Origin: Photorhabdus khanii NC19
GTDB taxonomy: Bacteria > Pseudomonadota > Gammaproteobacteria > Enterobacterales > Enterobacteriaceae
Assembly (NCBI RefSeq): GCF_000517265.1
Contig: NZ_AYSJ01000004.1
Span: forward strand, 62,001-126,000
Reading direction: 5' to 3'
Length of the DNA: 64,000 nucleotides
The notes under the pieces were generated by a model. That model was not told where the DNA came from, did not search any database, and saw only the letters and a program-made list of their open reading frames with translations. Both the position numbers and the translations under genes were made by a program. Below are positions 1 through 8,130 of the stretch, piece by piece (positions within the stretch are counted from its first letter, which is position 1; each line of letters opens with the position of its first letter).

Positions 1-1
1 T

Positions 2-481
2 GGTACTCAAATAGTCATGGAGAGCGCGGAACAAATACGCAGAGCGAATATTAATGACATCGGCGGTATTCTCGAACTTATTCGTCCGTTGGAACAGCAA
101 GGCATTTTGGTTCGCCGTTCAAGAGAACAACTTGAGAGAGAAATAGATCAATTCATCATTATTGAACGCGACAACCTGACTATCGCCTGTGCTGCCCTTT
201 ACCCCTATCCTGGTGAGAAAATTGGGGAGATGGCTTGTTTAGCGGTTCATCCTAAATACCGGAGTTCTTTAAGAGGTGAAGAACTTATGAACCGCATTAC
301 AGATCACGCGAAACAGCTCGGACTGGAAAAACTTTTCGTCCTGACTACCCGCAGCATTCACTGGTTCCAGGAACGGGGTTTTGAACCGGCGGAAATCTCA
401 ATGCTGCCAATTCAGAAACAAGTGCTATACAACTACCAACGCCGCTCTAAGATTCTTATGTTGAATTTGGAACCTCAGTAA
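2..481 (+). CDS. argA: N-acetylglutamate synthase, C-terminal part (cut by window edge)
   Basis: This is the C-terminal GNAT acetyltransferase domain of ArgA, which makes N-acetylglutamate from acetyl-CoA and glutamate, the first step of arginine synthesis. The frame is open to the left edge, so about 159 residues of a protein usually near 440 residues are seen; the amino-acid-kinase-like N-terminal regulatory domain lies outside. Blocks such as [20 protein letters not shown] and [16 protein letters not shown] match the E. coli protein closely. The ATG at 17 is internal. In E. coli the next gene is recD on the opposite strand; here about 35 kb of accessory DNA follows. Confidence 0.95.
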   Translation, partial: GTQIVMESAEQIRRANINDIGGILELIRPLEQQGILVRRSREQLEREIDQFIIIERDNLTIACAALYPYPGEKIGEMACLAVHPKYRSSLRGEELMNRITDHAKQLGLEKLFVLTTRSIHWFQERGFEPAEISMLPIQKQVLYNYQRRSKILMLNLEPQ

Positions 482-756
482 TGAGCTGATTAATGTTGAA
501 AAATAACTCATTACCATTGGGAAAACGTCCTGTCTGGCGATCGATCAGATCGCCTAAACCGGGCTCGATTTTATCTGATTAAAATATAGATCCCAGGGAA
601 CACCGATAATGCCCTCAGCGATACCCTGAGCCAGCATTTCCATCAGCTTGGCAAATCGGAAAAAAACCGCGTACTGCTGGCAGATGTAATTCATTTGGAC
701 AAGTGATAAAAAAGGCTTCGCCATCAACGGTGTTACCTACTCACCCTAGACCCCTA
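482..756. other. argA downstream region with an unidentified ORF remnant
   Basis: No gene is recognised. One open stretch on the plus strand, 590-706, reads IPGNTDNALSDTLSQHFHQL and ends LLADVIHLDK before a TGA at 704. It has no start codon or ribosome binding site and begins directly after a stop, so it looks like the tail of a broken gene of unknown family. This is the left junction of the accessory island. Confidence 0.3.
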
Positions 757-1050
757 TTACAGATGTTTATGTGGATCTTGCGCCTGATGCAACACCCCCA
801 ACACTTCGATACCAGTCGGAACTTCCCGATAGTAAATAATGTGGCTCTCAACGGGAAAACTCAGCACACCATAGTGAAGATCTTCACTACGATCACGACC
901 GGGGGATGGGTGACGATCAAGAATTTACGTCATAGTCACACGCAATGAAGTTGCATAAGCCTCCGCGATATTCGCCCCCCACCGGCGCATGGAATAGAGT
1001 TTCATTGCACGAATATGCTCTCTGGCCTTCTTAGTAAACCGAACACTCAT
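757..1050 (-). pseudogene. ParE/RelE-family toxin with in-frame stop
   Basis: Reading from ATG 1050, the frame gives MSVRFTKKAREHIRAMKLYS and continues through RRWGANIAEAYATSLRVTMT to a TAA at 927-925. The same frame then runs on as ILDRHPSPGRDRSEDLHYGV, through ESHIIYYREVPTGIEVLGVL, to a stop at 759-757. Read through, the product is about 97 residues, the usual ParE/RelE length, with the typical order basic N-terminus, then YYRE and VLGVLH strands. A single nonsense codon therefore splits an otherwise complete toxin. It lies two bases after the antitoxin stop, so the two formed one operon. A 41-residue N-terminal peptide could still be made; toxicity is unlikely. Confidence 0.8.
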
Positions 1051-1052
1051 CC

Positions 1053-1322
1053 TTAAGCCTTACCCTCAAGCTCATCAGCCGTCAACGGTGCAAACACATC
1101 ATCAATACTATGCAATTCGCCACAGTCAGCTTGTGCAATAGATTCAGCCAGAACGGCTTTTAAACTCTGTAGCTTGAGCTGCACGAACTGGTCATACTCT
1201 TCAGGAGAAATGACCACGGCCACACGCTTACCATGCTTACTAATTTCCACAGGCTCACGCTGCACCTTCATAAGCAGATCACCAAATTGGTTCTTAGCTA
1301 ATTGTGCGGGAATAACTTCCAT
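1053..1322 (-). CDS. Phd/YefM-family antitoxin
   Basis: The 89-residue protein opens MEVIPAQLAKNQFGDLLMKV and continues with EPVEISKHGKRVAVVISPEE, the DNA-binding Phd/YefM fold pattern (residues 1-55). A more acidic C-terminal tail (about 60-89) would wrap the toxin. The ATG at 1322 is preceded by TAGGTGATGT as a weak ribosome site. The cognate ParE-like toxin follows directly but carries a stop codon, so this antitoxin is probably now an orphan repressor. A promoter/operator-like palindrome lies about 35 bases upstream. Family assignment is firm; partner state is read from the sequence. Confidence 0.85.
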   Translation of the reverse strand: MEVIPAQLAKNQFGDLLMKVQREPVEISKHGKRVAVVISPEEYDQFVQLKLQSLKAVLAESIAQADCGELHSIDDVFAPLTADELEGKA

Positions 1323-1351
1323 ACATCACCTACCGTCTAAAATGGCTTGAA

Positions 1352-1366
1352 TAGCTATTATAGCTA
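1352..1366 (-). promoter_or_regulatory. Promoter/operator of the first toxin-antitoxin pair
   Basis: The palindrome TAGCTATTATAGCTA contains a perfect -10 hexamer TATAAT on the minus strand (1362-1357), about 35 bases before the antitoxin ATG. Phd/YefM antitoxins usually repress their own promoter by binding a palindrome over the -10. The -35 is weak. The operator role is inferred. Confidence 0.5.
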
Positions 1367-1450
1367 AACGTGCAAAAAATCACCAGCAATCAAAAACAGC
1401 CAAGCTAACAGATCCTCAACGAAATAGATGTGGGGACACGGATCTGTCGG

Positions 1451-1522
1451 GAGCCAGATGCGGTAATTCTGCAAGTCCGGTTCTGAGGAGGGGCCTACCT
1501 GGGTGACCGGGTAGGTCTACTC
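1451..1522 (+). mobile_element. Group II intron 3' end (domains V and VI), truncated
   Basis: The stretch 1451-1483 folds as a group II intron domain V. GAGCC pairs with GGTTC, an AG two-base bulge sits on the 3' side, and TGCGG pairs with TCTGCA around a small loop; the AGC catalytic triad is at the 5' foot. It is followed by a domain VI-like hairpin at 1494-1516 (CCTACCT with GGGTAGG) and a terminal CTACTCAT. No reverse transcriptase or upstream intron domains are visible, so only the last roughly 70 bases of a former intron remain. Identification is from base pairing seen by eye. Confidence 0.6.
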
Positions 1523-1552
1523 ATCCCAGGACCCCTAAGACATTCCTGCAAA

Positions 1553-1628
1553 AGTTAAAATAACACTTTTCCTTATTTTATTTTCAGCCTTAAGTTAAAA
1601 TAACGCGCAGTCTTATTTTAACTTTAAG
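1553..1628. promoter_or_regulatory. AT-rich repeat cluster upstream of the Fic gene
   Basis: The element AGTTAAAATAA occurs at 1553-1563 and 1593-1603 and inverted at 1613-1623. The second and third copies form a long inverted repeat (CTTAAGTTAAAATAA / TTATTTTAACTTTAAG) ending 25 bases before the Fic start. This is what an operator for a small repressor, possibly the Fic protein's own C-terminal winged helix, would look like. The function is inferred. Confidence 0.45.
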
Positions 1629-1653
1629 CTATGTAAATAAGGAGTAAAAAACC

Positions 1654-2814
1654 TTGCAACGCGGATCTACAGGTCACTATGTCCCAAGTATTGCTGGCGG
1701 TGTCGCCTGCCAGGCTTTTGTGCCTCATCCCCTACCACCGATACCGCCACTTGATATTAATAGCAAATTGCAACGACGGATCAATGAGGCCATGTTAGCA
1801 CTGGGTCGATTAGATGCGATCAGTACGTTTTTACCAGACGAGCATCTGTTTCTTTACAGTTACGTCCGTAAAGAAGCCGTTATGTCCTCTCAAATTGAAG
1901 GTACTCAATCGTCCCTCAGCGATATAATGTTGTTTGAAATGGAAGGGATGCCTGGTGTGCCAATGGATGATGTACAAGAGGTATCTTGTTACGTTAATGC
2001 TTTATCATTAGGTGTACAACGTATTCAAGAGTCCTATCCCATCACTTTTCGTTTAATCAAAGAACTACATACCGCTTTGATGACATCAAGGAGAGGTATA
2101 AGCCGTGGACCTGGAGAGTTCCGTCAAAACCAAGTGTGGATCGGTGGTCATCGTGCTGATGAAGCTACTTTTATCCCGCCTCCGGCTAATGAATTGGCTG
2201 ATTGTTGGGCCGCATTGGAGAAGTTTATTAACGATGTTCCTGAGCCGACAGATCCATTGATAAAAGCAGCTTTAGCTCATGTTCAGTTTGAAACTATCCA
2301 TCCATTTATGGATGGTAATGGTCGGTTAGGACGCTTATTAATTCCCTTAATTTTAGTGGAAGCAAAGGTTCTGAGTCAGCCTCTTCTGTATCTATCCGTC
2401 TTTTTTAAAAAACATAGACAAACCTACTATGAACGTCTGCAACAAGTCCGCATAACTGGTGATTGGGAAGCGTGGTTACTATTTTTTGTTGATGCGGTTA
2501 CGGCTACAGCGACACAAGCAGTCAATATCGCCCAACAACTTTATCAGTTACACCGTGAGCACAAAAAACTGTTGCAGCCATTAGGGCGTATAGAGAACTC
2601 AGCGAGCCAGATATTGGATGCGTTATTTGAGCATCCTATCGTCAACATTAATAAATTGGTGCAACTTACAGGGCTGACACCGGCAACAATTGGCAAGGTG
2701 ATGGAACGCTTATCTCAGGCTGATCTCGTATTGGTCTCTGAACTTACCGGCCAAAAACGCAATCGCGTGTATGCTTATAACCGCTATATAGAAATTTTAA
2801 ACCAAGATTTCTAA
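1654..2814 (+). CDS. Fic/DOC-family protein with C-terminal winged helix
   Basis: Fic proteins transfer AMP, or more rarely another nucleotide group, to a hydroxyl side chain of a target protein. The catalytic motif HPFMDGNGRLGR is complete at residues about 214-225. The N-terminal part has the inhibitory-helix motif SSQIEGT (about residue 79), so this is a self-inhibited class II Fic protein with a built-in antitoxin segment. The last 70 residues resemble a winged helix (NKLVQLTGLTPATIGKVMER). The 386-residue length is normal for this type. The TTG start is chosen because AAGGAG lies nine bases upstream at 1639-1644. It is a single gene with its own terminator; the repeats before it suggest self-regulation. 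Confidence 0.88.
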   Translation: MQRGSTGHYVPSIAGGVACQAFVPHPLPPIPPLDINSKLQRRINEAMLALGRLDAISTFLPDEHLFLYSYVRKEAVMSSQIEGTQSSLSDIMLFEMEGMPGVPMDDVQEVSCYVNALSLGVQRIQESYPITFRLIKELHTALMTSRRGISRGPGEFRQNQVWIGGHRADEATFIPPPANELADCWAALEKFINDVPEPTDPLIKAALAHVQFETIHPFMDGNGRLGRLLIPLILVEAKVLSQPLLYLSVFFKKHRQTYYERLQQVRITGDWEAWLLFFVDAVTATATQAVNIAQQLYQLHREHKKLLQPLGRIENSASQILDALFEHPIVNINKLVQLTGLTPATIGKVMERLSQADLVLVSELTGQKRNRVYAYNRYIEILNQDF

Positions 2815-2833
2815 CAAAACCATATTAATATCA

Positions 2834-2870
2834 CATGGCAGGATTCCACTTTGTTTATCCTGCCATGTTT
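2834..2870 (+). terminator. Terminator after the Fic gene
   Basis: CATGGCAGGAT and its perfect complement ATCCTGCCATG flank a 12-base loop, followed by TTTAATT. It lies 20 bases after the Fic stop. Confidence 0.7.
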
Positions 2871-2878
2871 AATTCATT

Positions 2879-2966
2879 TATCAGCGATTCTATACTGCGC
2901 TTATTTTACATTTACCTAACTTGCCATAATCATTTAAAATCACGAATACAGAGGTATTAAATCTTT
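2879..2966. repeat. Imperfect direct repeat, copy 1 (partner at 7846-7940)
   Basis: The strings GCTTATTTTACATTTACCT, TGCCATAA, CATTTAAAA and GTATTAAA recur in the same order and orientation near 7858-7935. The right part overlaps the 3' end of the IS30-type transposase remnant. The repeat therefore represents the same transposase tail plus flank present twice, on either side of the DUF4123 module. Confidence 0.65.
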
Positions 2967-3333
2967 TATATCAAATTTATCTTGATAAATCAGTCTATAA
3001 ATCGTCTCATGATGCAAAGATATCCCTTTATGTTGCTTCAAATAATCAGCCACTTGTTCAGGACTTAAGTCTTTCCAAATTAACCGTTTTATCCATCTTT
3101 TGACTTCCGGCGTTATTTTCACCGCTTTCTTAGCAAAATGACGACGAGCCAGTCCCTTCAAAATGAGCCTGTTCAGGGCAGTATGTCTGGACTTCTTGGT
3201 TTCTCTTCAATTCTCTGCTGATAGTCGACGGGCTTCGCTTAAGTAACTGAGCAATGAAACACTGTGAAAAACCCGCTTCTTTTAAACTGGAAATCGGGTA
3301 TCTTTCTGTTTCGGTTAGTTGTGTACAGGTCAT
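2940..3333 (-). pseudogene. IS30-family transposase, frameshifted and 3'-truncated
   Basis: Two overlapping minus-strand frames give one IS30 transposase N-terminus. The first (start 3333) reads MTCTQLTETERYPISSLKEA then SPSTISRELKRN, the IS30 helix-turn-helix region. The second (to 2940) reads DLSPEQVADYLKQHKGISLH then HETIYRLIYQDK. They are joined by a frameshift near 3130-3160. The DDE catalytic domain after IYQDK is missing; IS30 transposases are usually 320-380 residues and only about 130 remain. A likely element end (AAGTGCAATTTTTC on the minus strand) is at about 3390-3405. The element is dead. Confidence 0.85.
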
Positions 3334-3692
3334 AGTGCGTTTTCATGTGGTGGGAAAGATACCTACTCTAGCAACTGGCCCCTTTCTGAAAAATTGCACT
3401 TATTAGTCTAATCAGAAAAATATATCGTTGATTTCACTTTCACTATTATTTTACGCCAATTAATCGCGAATTCAAGTCAGTGATTCTGTTTAATCACATT
3501 GAGGCAGTTAATTCTAACCCATTAAATTTCTCATCGTTATTTATTATATCCCGCAAAAAATCTTCAATTTGACCAAAATAAAATTTCGTTATTAAAAGAA
3601 AATAAGTGCATTCTTCCTTCCCTTTTCCATTCTCCCATTCGTATGGTAATTAACCAAATTGTTGCACATTGCCCAAAGGAGGATAACGACTG
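3334..3692. other. Gene-free stretch between IS30 remnant and DUF4123 gene
   Basis: AT-rich DNA without a supported ORF. It holds the presumed IS30 end near 3390-3405 and a strong ribosome site AAAGGAGG at 3675-3682, 10 bases before the DUF4123 start. No vgrG, which often precedes such genes, is present. Confidence 0.5.
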
Positions 3693-4619
3693 ATGGCCGC
3701 TGAAAAACACTATGCCGTCATTGACGGTGCCAGCGAACCCCGATTGTTCTTTGTTCTGGAACATTTTAATCCCCCGGTGACCTGTCTTTATAATGAGTCT
3801 TTACAACCTGAACTGCTTAAAGTCGCGCCTTATTTAGTGGAAGTCACAGAAAAAGTCGGACTTTATTTGGCGGAATGGCAAACCCCCTGGGGAATTTGTC
3901 TTCATTCACAGGCGGACATGCGAACATTGCGTCAACATCTGCGTAAATCTCTTCAGGTATTATTACCGGATCAAGATAAACCGGTCTTTTTCCGGTTTTA
4001 TGATCCGCGCAATATCTGGGAATTTCTCAGTGTTCTGAGTGACTGGGAAATTCACTGCTTTCTGGGGCCGATAAATAAAATTACCACCTCCCTGATGGGG
4101 ATTAAACAGGAAGATAATTTTCACGCTGTCAGAAAACAATTTCCTGCAGAAGCGCGCTCCAGGCAAAAGATGTTGCAAATTGCCCCCGAGCAATATGCTC
4201 AGTTAAATAACCTGTTCGAGCAAAGATTTATTAATAAACTGACGCGACTCATTAATGAAATCAATTACCATAATGGAGCCGGCACCATAGCGCTGCCACA
4301 TTCAACCCTGTCGGCAATTGCAGATAAAATATTGCAAGATCCCCTCCCGAATCCGCATTATTTCCCCACTTATCTGGATGAAGAGACCTTTATTCAGCAT
4401 AAAAACCTGGCGGAGGATTGTTTTTATTTTTGTCAGGAGAACGAAATCACCGATGAGCGTTCCATCGGGGGATTCCTCTACCTGCTGCTGGAGAGAAATA
4501 TGGGTCAGTTTCAGCAAATTCCACCGACCTGGTTAACCGGACTCCGGGACACTCAATGGCCGGGCTATTATCGGATGGAAACATTATTAAAAAGCGAATT
4601 AGGTTTTATCCCCAACTAA
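3693..4619 (+). CDS. DUF4123 protein, probable T6SS effector adaptor/chaperone
   Basis: DUF4123 proteins (such as VasW or Tap-1) escort a T6SS effector encoded next door to its VgrG spike. The first 150 residues show the family pattern: MAAEKHYAVIDGASEPRLFF, then VGLYLAEWQTPWGICLHSQA, then PVFFRFYDPRNIWEFL and WEIHCFLGPI. The C-terminal half has no motif I recognise. At 308 residues it is typical in length. The ATG has a strong AAAGGAGG site. It is followed 21 bases later by a large unknown ORF and then an exported protein, the usual adaptor-effector-immunity order. No vgrG, hcp or T6SS structural gene is nearby on this side, so it would depend on apparatus encoded elsewhere. Confidence 0.75.
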   Translation: MAAEKHYAVIDGASEPRLFFVLEHFNPPVTCLYNESLQPELLKVAPYLVEVTEKVGLYLAEWQTPWGICLHSQADMRTLRQHLRKSLQVLLPDQDKPVFFRFYDPRNIWEFLSVLSDWEIHCFLGPINKITTSLMGIKQEDNFHAVRKQFPAEARSRQKMLQIAPEQYAQLNNLFEQRFINKLTRLINEINYHNGAGTIALPHSTLSAIADKILQDPLPNPHYFPTYLDEETFIQHKNLAEDCFYFCQENEITDERSIGGFLYLLLERNMGQFQQIPPTWLTGLRDTQWPGYYRMETLLKSELGFIPN

Positions 4620-4640
4620 ACGGCCAATAAGATAATTAAT

Positions 4641-6251
4641 ATGACTGAACACACTATTTCACCCCGTGCCGGCGTTGCCTGCATGACCTGTAACAACCCG
4701 GATCCCTGCATCTACAAAATAAGCGTCACTTTTGGTCAACATACTCAAGTCTGGCCTGAAAAGCCGGCAATTAAAATGGACCTGATTGATCATGGGAAAG
4801 GACAAAAAGGCACAATACACATTGAAGATAAATGTCATAACGCCCCTAAACATCATGCTGTGCTGACCGGGGGACAAAAAGAGGCAACCATAGCGTTTAA
4901 TACGCCTCAAGCGGTCACGTTATTCTATAAAGATAAGTCAGAAGACACGGAGATTGAAAATGGTTTGCAAAGTGTCTGGTCGTATCTGTCTAATCTTGCC
5001 AACCCGACGGATATGTACAGCGATCCCCGTTATTATCAGTTAATAGCGCAAGGATGTATCAGTGCTCAAAAATACGCGACGATGGCAGTTTACCCCTCAG
5101 TCAGTTTTATGGTTTCTGTCGGATTCAGCTTTGATTTTTCTCATGGTCAACGGTCAATGAAGGAACGGCGTGATGAACAGGCAAAAGCGCGTAATACCAT
5201 GGAAAATGTTAAACCTAAAAACGGCAATAAGCTGCGTGCAGGGTGGACAGTTAATACGGATGAATTTTATATTTCCAGAGAGACGGCACTTCATGTTGAG
5301 TATGCGTTAACGGTTCAGGATATAGATTATTCAGCCAAATTTGCCGAGGTTAACAAGGTCAGGAAAACCCGGCAGAGTTTAGACGCCATCAAGCGGGTGG
5401 AAAAACTGTTAGGTTATACCCAAAAATACCTGGTGCCTGCTCCTGACTCAAACGGTAAAGGGACCCGTAATTACCTGCTGTTTGACCTGAATATAACCCC
5501 CATCAATATTGGTCTGGCTTATGCTTATGACCGCACCACCTCAGTCGATGACAGTAGCCATTTTTTGGGTTTCAGTGCCGCCCCTTTTATGGGCATGAGC
5601 GCAAAACTGGATCTCATTCAACTGGGTGCGGCGTATTGCAAGATAGAGAGTATTGCTGCCAAATTCAGGAAAGCCCTGGCGCGCAGAAATGCGAAGGATG
5701 AAAACTATTTAGAGCTTGAATGTTGCATTATTTTAACCTGTAACCTGTCCTTTCAGCTCGGGGCGGCCTATAAACAAAAACAATGGACGTTCGATGTCGG
5801 TGATAAGAATGATCTGAAATTGGGTCTGGCAGGGAAAATAAACGCGGCCTTTAAAACCCATATTATGATCATGGAAATTGCGATGAGTGCTGGCGGGGTT
5901 ATAAAAACGGCGGCGGGTTTTAAACTCGATCAACATGATGGGGGGATTGATCTCGCCGGGTATCATGATGGGATTGTTGCTGAGATTGAGGTAGCTGCGG
6001 ATATGAAGGCAGATAGACAGAAAAAATCCATGGTTAAAATCAAAAAGAAGTGGAAATGGATTATTGCCGATCCGTTAAAAGTCAGTGAATCCCCATTAAG
6101 AATTAATTTGATAGGAGAAAAACGGCCTGTTGTTCAGCCGGAAATAGTCCCGGGTGCTGAAACTGCATCGTGGGAAATGAATTATGACCCTAACTCTAAA
6201 CCTAAGCTGGATAAAATCCCATTTATCAATGCGGGATTCCCAAGAATGTAA
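4641..6251 (+). CDS. Unknown 536-residue protein, candidate T6SS effector
   Basis: I do not recognise a family. The N-terminus carries a CMTCNNPDPC cysteine cluster (residues about 14-23) followed by strand-rich sequence. Residues 150-185 hold a hydrophobic stretch SVSFMVSVGFSFDFS and then a charged segment; 185-290 is basic and probably helical. The 290-470 region alternates short hydrophobic stretches rich in Gly, Ala and Leu with charged ones, and could be a membrane-active or beta-rich domain. No catalytic motif was found. Its place between a DUF4123 adaptor and an exported protein supports an effector role. It has no signal peptide, as expected for T6SS cargo. A degenerate copy of its 3' end lies at 7424. 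Function is inferred from context only. Confidence 0.55.
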   Translation: MTEHTISPRAGVACMTCNNPDPCIYKISVTFGQHTQVWPEKPAIKMDLIDHGKGQKGTIHIEDKCHNAPKHHAVLTGGQKEATIAFNTPQAVTLFYKDKSEDTEIENGLQSVWSYLSNLANPTDMYSDPRYYQLIAQGCISAQKYATMAVYPSVSFMVSVGFSFDFSHGQRSMKERRDEQAKARNTMENVKPKNGNKLRAGWTVNTDEFYISRETALHVEYALTVQDIDYSAKFAEVNKVRKTRQSLDAIKRVEKLLGYTQKYLVPAPDSNGKGTRNYLLFDLNITPINIGLAYAYDRTTSVDDSSHFLGFSAAPFMGMSAKLDLIQLGAAYCKIESIAAKFRKALARRNAKDENYLELECCIILTCNLSFQLGAAYKQKQWTFDVGDKNDLKLGLAGKINAAFKTHIMIMEIAMSAGGVIKTAAGFKLDQHDGGIDLAGYHDGIVAEIEVAADMKADRQKKSMVKIKKKWKWIIADPLKVSESPLRINLIGEKRPVVQPEIVPGAETASWEMNYDPNSKPKLDKIPFINAGFPRM

Positions 6252-6272
6252 GCAAGAGTAAAAGGATAAAAA

Positions 6273-7292
6273 ATGAAATTAAAACTGTTATTACTGTTAT
6301 CAGGAGTGATTTTTATGTTAAGTGCTCAAGCAAATGAACCGAGGCTATACATTCGCAGTTTATTCGATATTCAGTATGCCTTTTGTGCCATTAAAACTAA
6401 TGATGTACTGGGAATGGATAATCGAGATTCGGCCCGGGAAGGTCGGGGATTTGGTAGCGCCAGCACAGCTTCCATGTTGTTAATGGCTAATGGCGAAAAC
6501 GAAATCAGTTTGGAATTCGGGGCATTGGACTGGTTTGCATCAGATGAAGTGTCAGATAAAGCCCGCGCTCACTTTAATCCTGAAGCGAAATGCAAGCTGG
6601 AACTGACCGCTATGCGAGGTAAAAAGAGTGAAGTGCTGACGGCAATTGAAGTGGCAATGGATAAAAACGGCCAACCGGTGGCAACCACACCAATGAATGA
6701 AACTAAATATGCCGCTATCAGCACGCCGGTTGTGCGCCATGTGATACAGGCAGACAATGTAGAAGCTGGGCATATAGAGAAAAAATACTTTGATCCCAAA
6801 GAATTTCCACCCAATATGACTTTATACCGGTTTAGCCGTAGCGTAAAAATCAGCGGCTTGCCTGATTGGGAATGGGTGAAGGCAACGCCCTACACGGATA
6901 CGTCTGAACAACGTCAGCAACTGCAACGGGCTTATATGGCGGTCTGGAAAACCTATAATACCAAAGATATAAATACCATCCGGGAACAACAAAAAACGGC
7001 GCTCAAAGCCTGGGCTTGGGCCACTGGTGAAAGTGAAGAGAGTATTTTCACTAGTAAACCAATTTACAGTAATATCAAAGCAAAAAACTTCAAAATGATA
7101 CCGATTAATTGGGATGACTACCGAGTTAAAATAATGAATCAGGGCAGGATGGTTAAATTGGTGAATAAATCAGATCCTGAGAGTTCCCCACTATCTTATT
7201 ATTACATTGATGATGAAGATGGGGAAACAGTTCTGGCTACTACCACACCAATCTTCTCATTAATTAACGGTCGTTTTGTCCAGGTGATTTAA
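6273..7292 (+). CDS. Exported unknown protein, candidate immunity protein
   Basis: The N-terminus MKLKLLLLLSGVIFMLSAQA is a clear Sec signal peptide with likely cleavage after AQA near residue 21, so the mature protein of about 318 residues should be periplasmic. The rest has no motif I recognise; it is mixed alpha/beta in appearance, with two cysteines early in the mature part. It follows the candidate effector by 21 bases with AAAGGATAAAAA as ribosome site, and a terminator closes the unit. A periplasmic partner suggests the effector acts in the periplasm or on the membrane. A truncated paralogue of its first 29 codons lies downstream at 7477. Confidence 0.55.
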   Translation: MKLKLLLLLSGVIFMLSAQANEPRLYIRSLFDIQYAFCAIKTNDVLGMDNRDSAREGRGFGSASTASMLLMANGENEISLEFGALDWFASDEVSDKARAHFNPEAKCKLELTAMRGKKSEVLTAIEVAMDKNGQPVATTPMNETKYAAISTPVVRHVIQADNVEAGHIEKKYFDPKEFPPNMTLYRFSRSVKISGLPDWEWVKATPYTDTSEQRQQLQRAYMAVWKTYNTKDINTIREQQKTALKAWAWATGESEESIFTSKPIYSNIKAKNFKMIPINWDDYRVKIMNQGRMVKLVNKSDPESSPLSYYYIDDEDGETVLATTTPIFSLINGRFVQVI

Positions 7293-7299
7293 TGGATGT

Positions 7300-7332
7300 A
7301 ATATCGGGTTATTTAGCCCGATATTCTTTCTT
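7300..7332 (+). terminator. Terminator of the DUF4123 module
   Basis: AATATCGGG and CCCGATATT form a 9-bp stem around an 8-base loop, followed by CTTTCTT. It begins eight bases after the stop of the exported protein gene. Confidence 0.8.
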
Positions 7333-7423
7333 AATGGATAATGCAGTAAAAATTGGTAACATCGGCACAGCGTATATAGCGAAAGTGAGGCGACACCGAT
7401 GATTGTGGATTTTTACAGTATTA

Positions 7424-7563
7424 AAGTTGGATAATATCCCATTTATCACCCTCCCCCAGGAATGTAAGAATAAAAAATGCGATTAAAATTGTTATTACTA
7501 TTATTAGGATTAATTATTATGTCCGGCGATAACTCACATGAACCAACTATTAGTAATAGGTGA
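7424..7563 (+). pseudogene. Degenerate copy of the effector/immunity junction
   Basis: The DNA from 7424 repeats, with changes, the sequence from 6204: AAGTTGGATAATATCCCATT against AAGCTGGATAAAATCCCATT, then the spacer ending TAAAAAATG, then a signal-peptide start. The small ORF 7477-7563 reads MRLKLLLLLLGLIIMSGDNS then HEPTISNR and stops, matching the start of the exported protein at 6273. A second effector-immunity unit therefore once stood here and was reduced to its junction. Confidence 0.7.
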
Positions 7564-7845
7564 ATTCACATAATAAATGCAACATCGTTAATCTGGAAAT
7601 AAACATGTTCGTATTCCTTTAAATAATTCATTCGGTGTTTTCCCTCCCCGTGTTTTTCAGGGGGTTATTAAATGAGTTTACTGATTTATTTAAACACCAT
7701 TTGAATAGATGTCGATCGGTAAACTGTTTTTTTCGGTGATTCGTTAACAACTGAGGATAAAAAACAGATATCCATTAATGCCAGATTTTGAAAAGGTACA
7801 GAGTAACTAAAAACGGCTGATTCCCTATCATGTTTAATGTATTTA

Positions 7846-8130
7846 TAAACGACGTTATCCTTCGCTTATTTTACATTTACCTGTCCTGCCATAACCATTT
7901 AAAAGTATGAAAACAGATGTATTAAAGCTTTTATATAAAAGACGGATTTAACTATAAGTGCAGTTTTTTAAATGACATTAACCATGAACAGAAAACTTAA
8001 AATAAATCAGCGAGAAAAAGAATATTATCCGAAAAAATATAACGGGGTATCTTTATACCACCAAGCTATTTACGGATTGATTTATGAAGATAAAAGACTT
8101 ATAAAAACTGTTCATAATTGCCAGTAAAAC
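7846..8130. mobile_element. IS30-family remnants and direct repeat copy 2
   Basis: The segment 7846-7940 matches 2879-2966, including the antisense codons of the transposase tail (KDLIPLYS-like). At about 7951 a putative element end ATAAGTGCAGTTTTTT begins on the plus strand. After it, the plus frame from 7985 contains NGVSLYHQAIYGLIYEDKRL (8040-8099), a decayed version of the IS30 motif GISLHHETIYRLIYQDK. The two pieces point in opposite directions, so at least two events are recorded. No functional transposase remains. Confidence 0.6.

Noticed and set aside
703-948. Plus-strand ORF of 81 residues
   Set aside because: It lies antisense to the ParE-like toxin pseudogene, which gives the sensible protein; no ribosome site.
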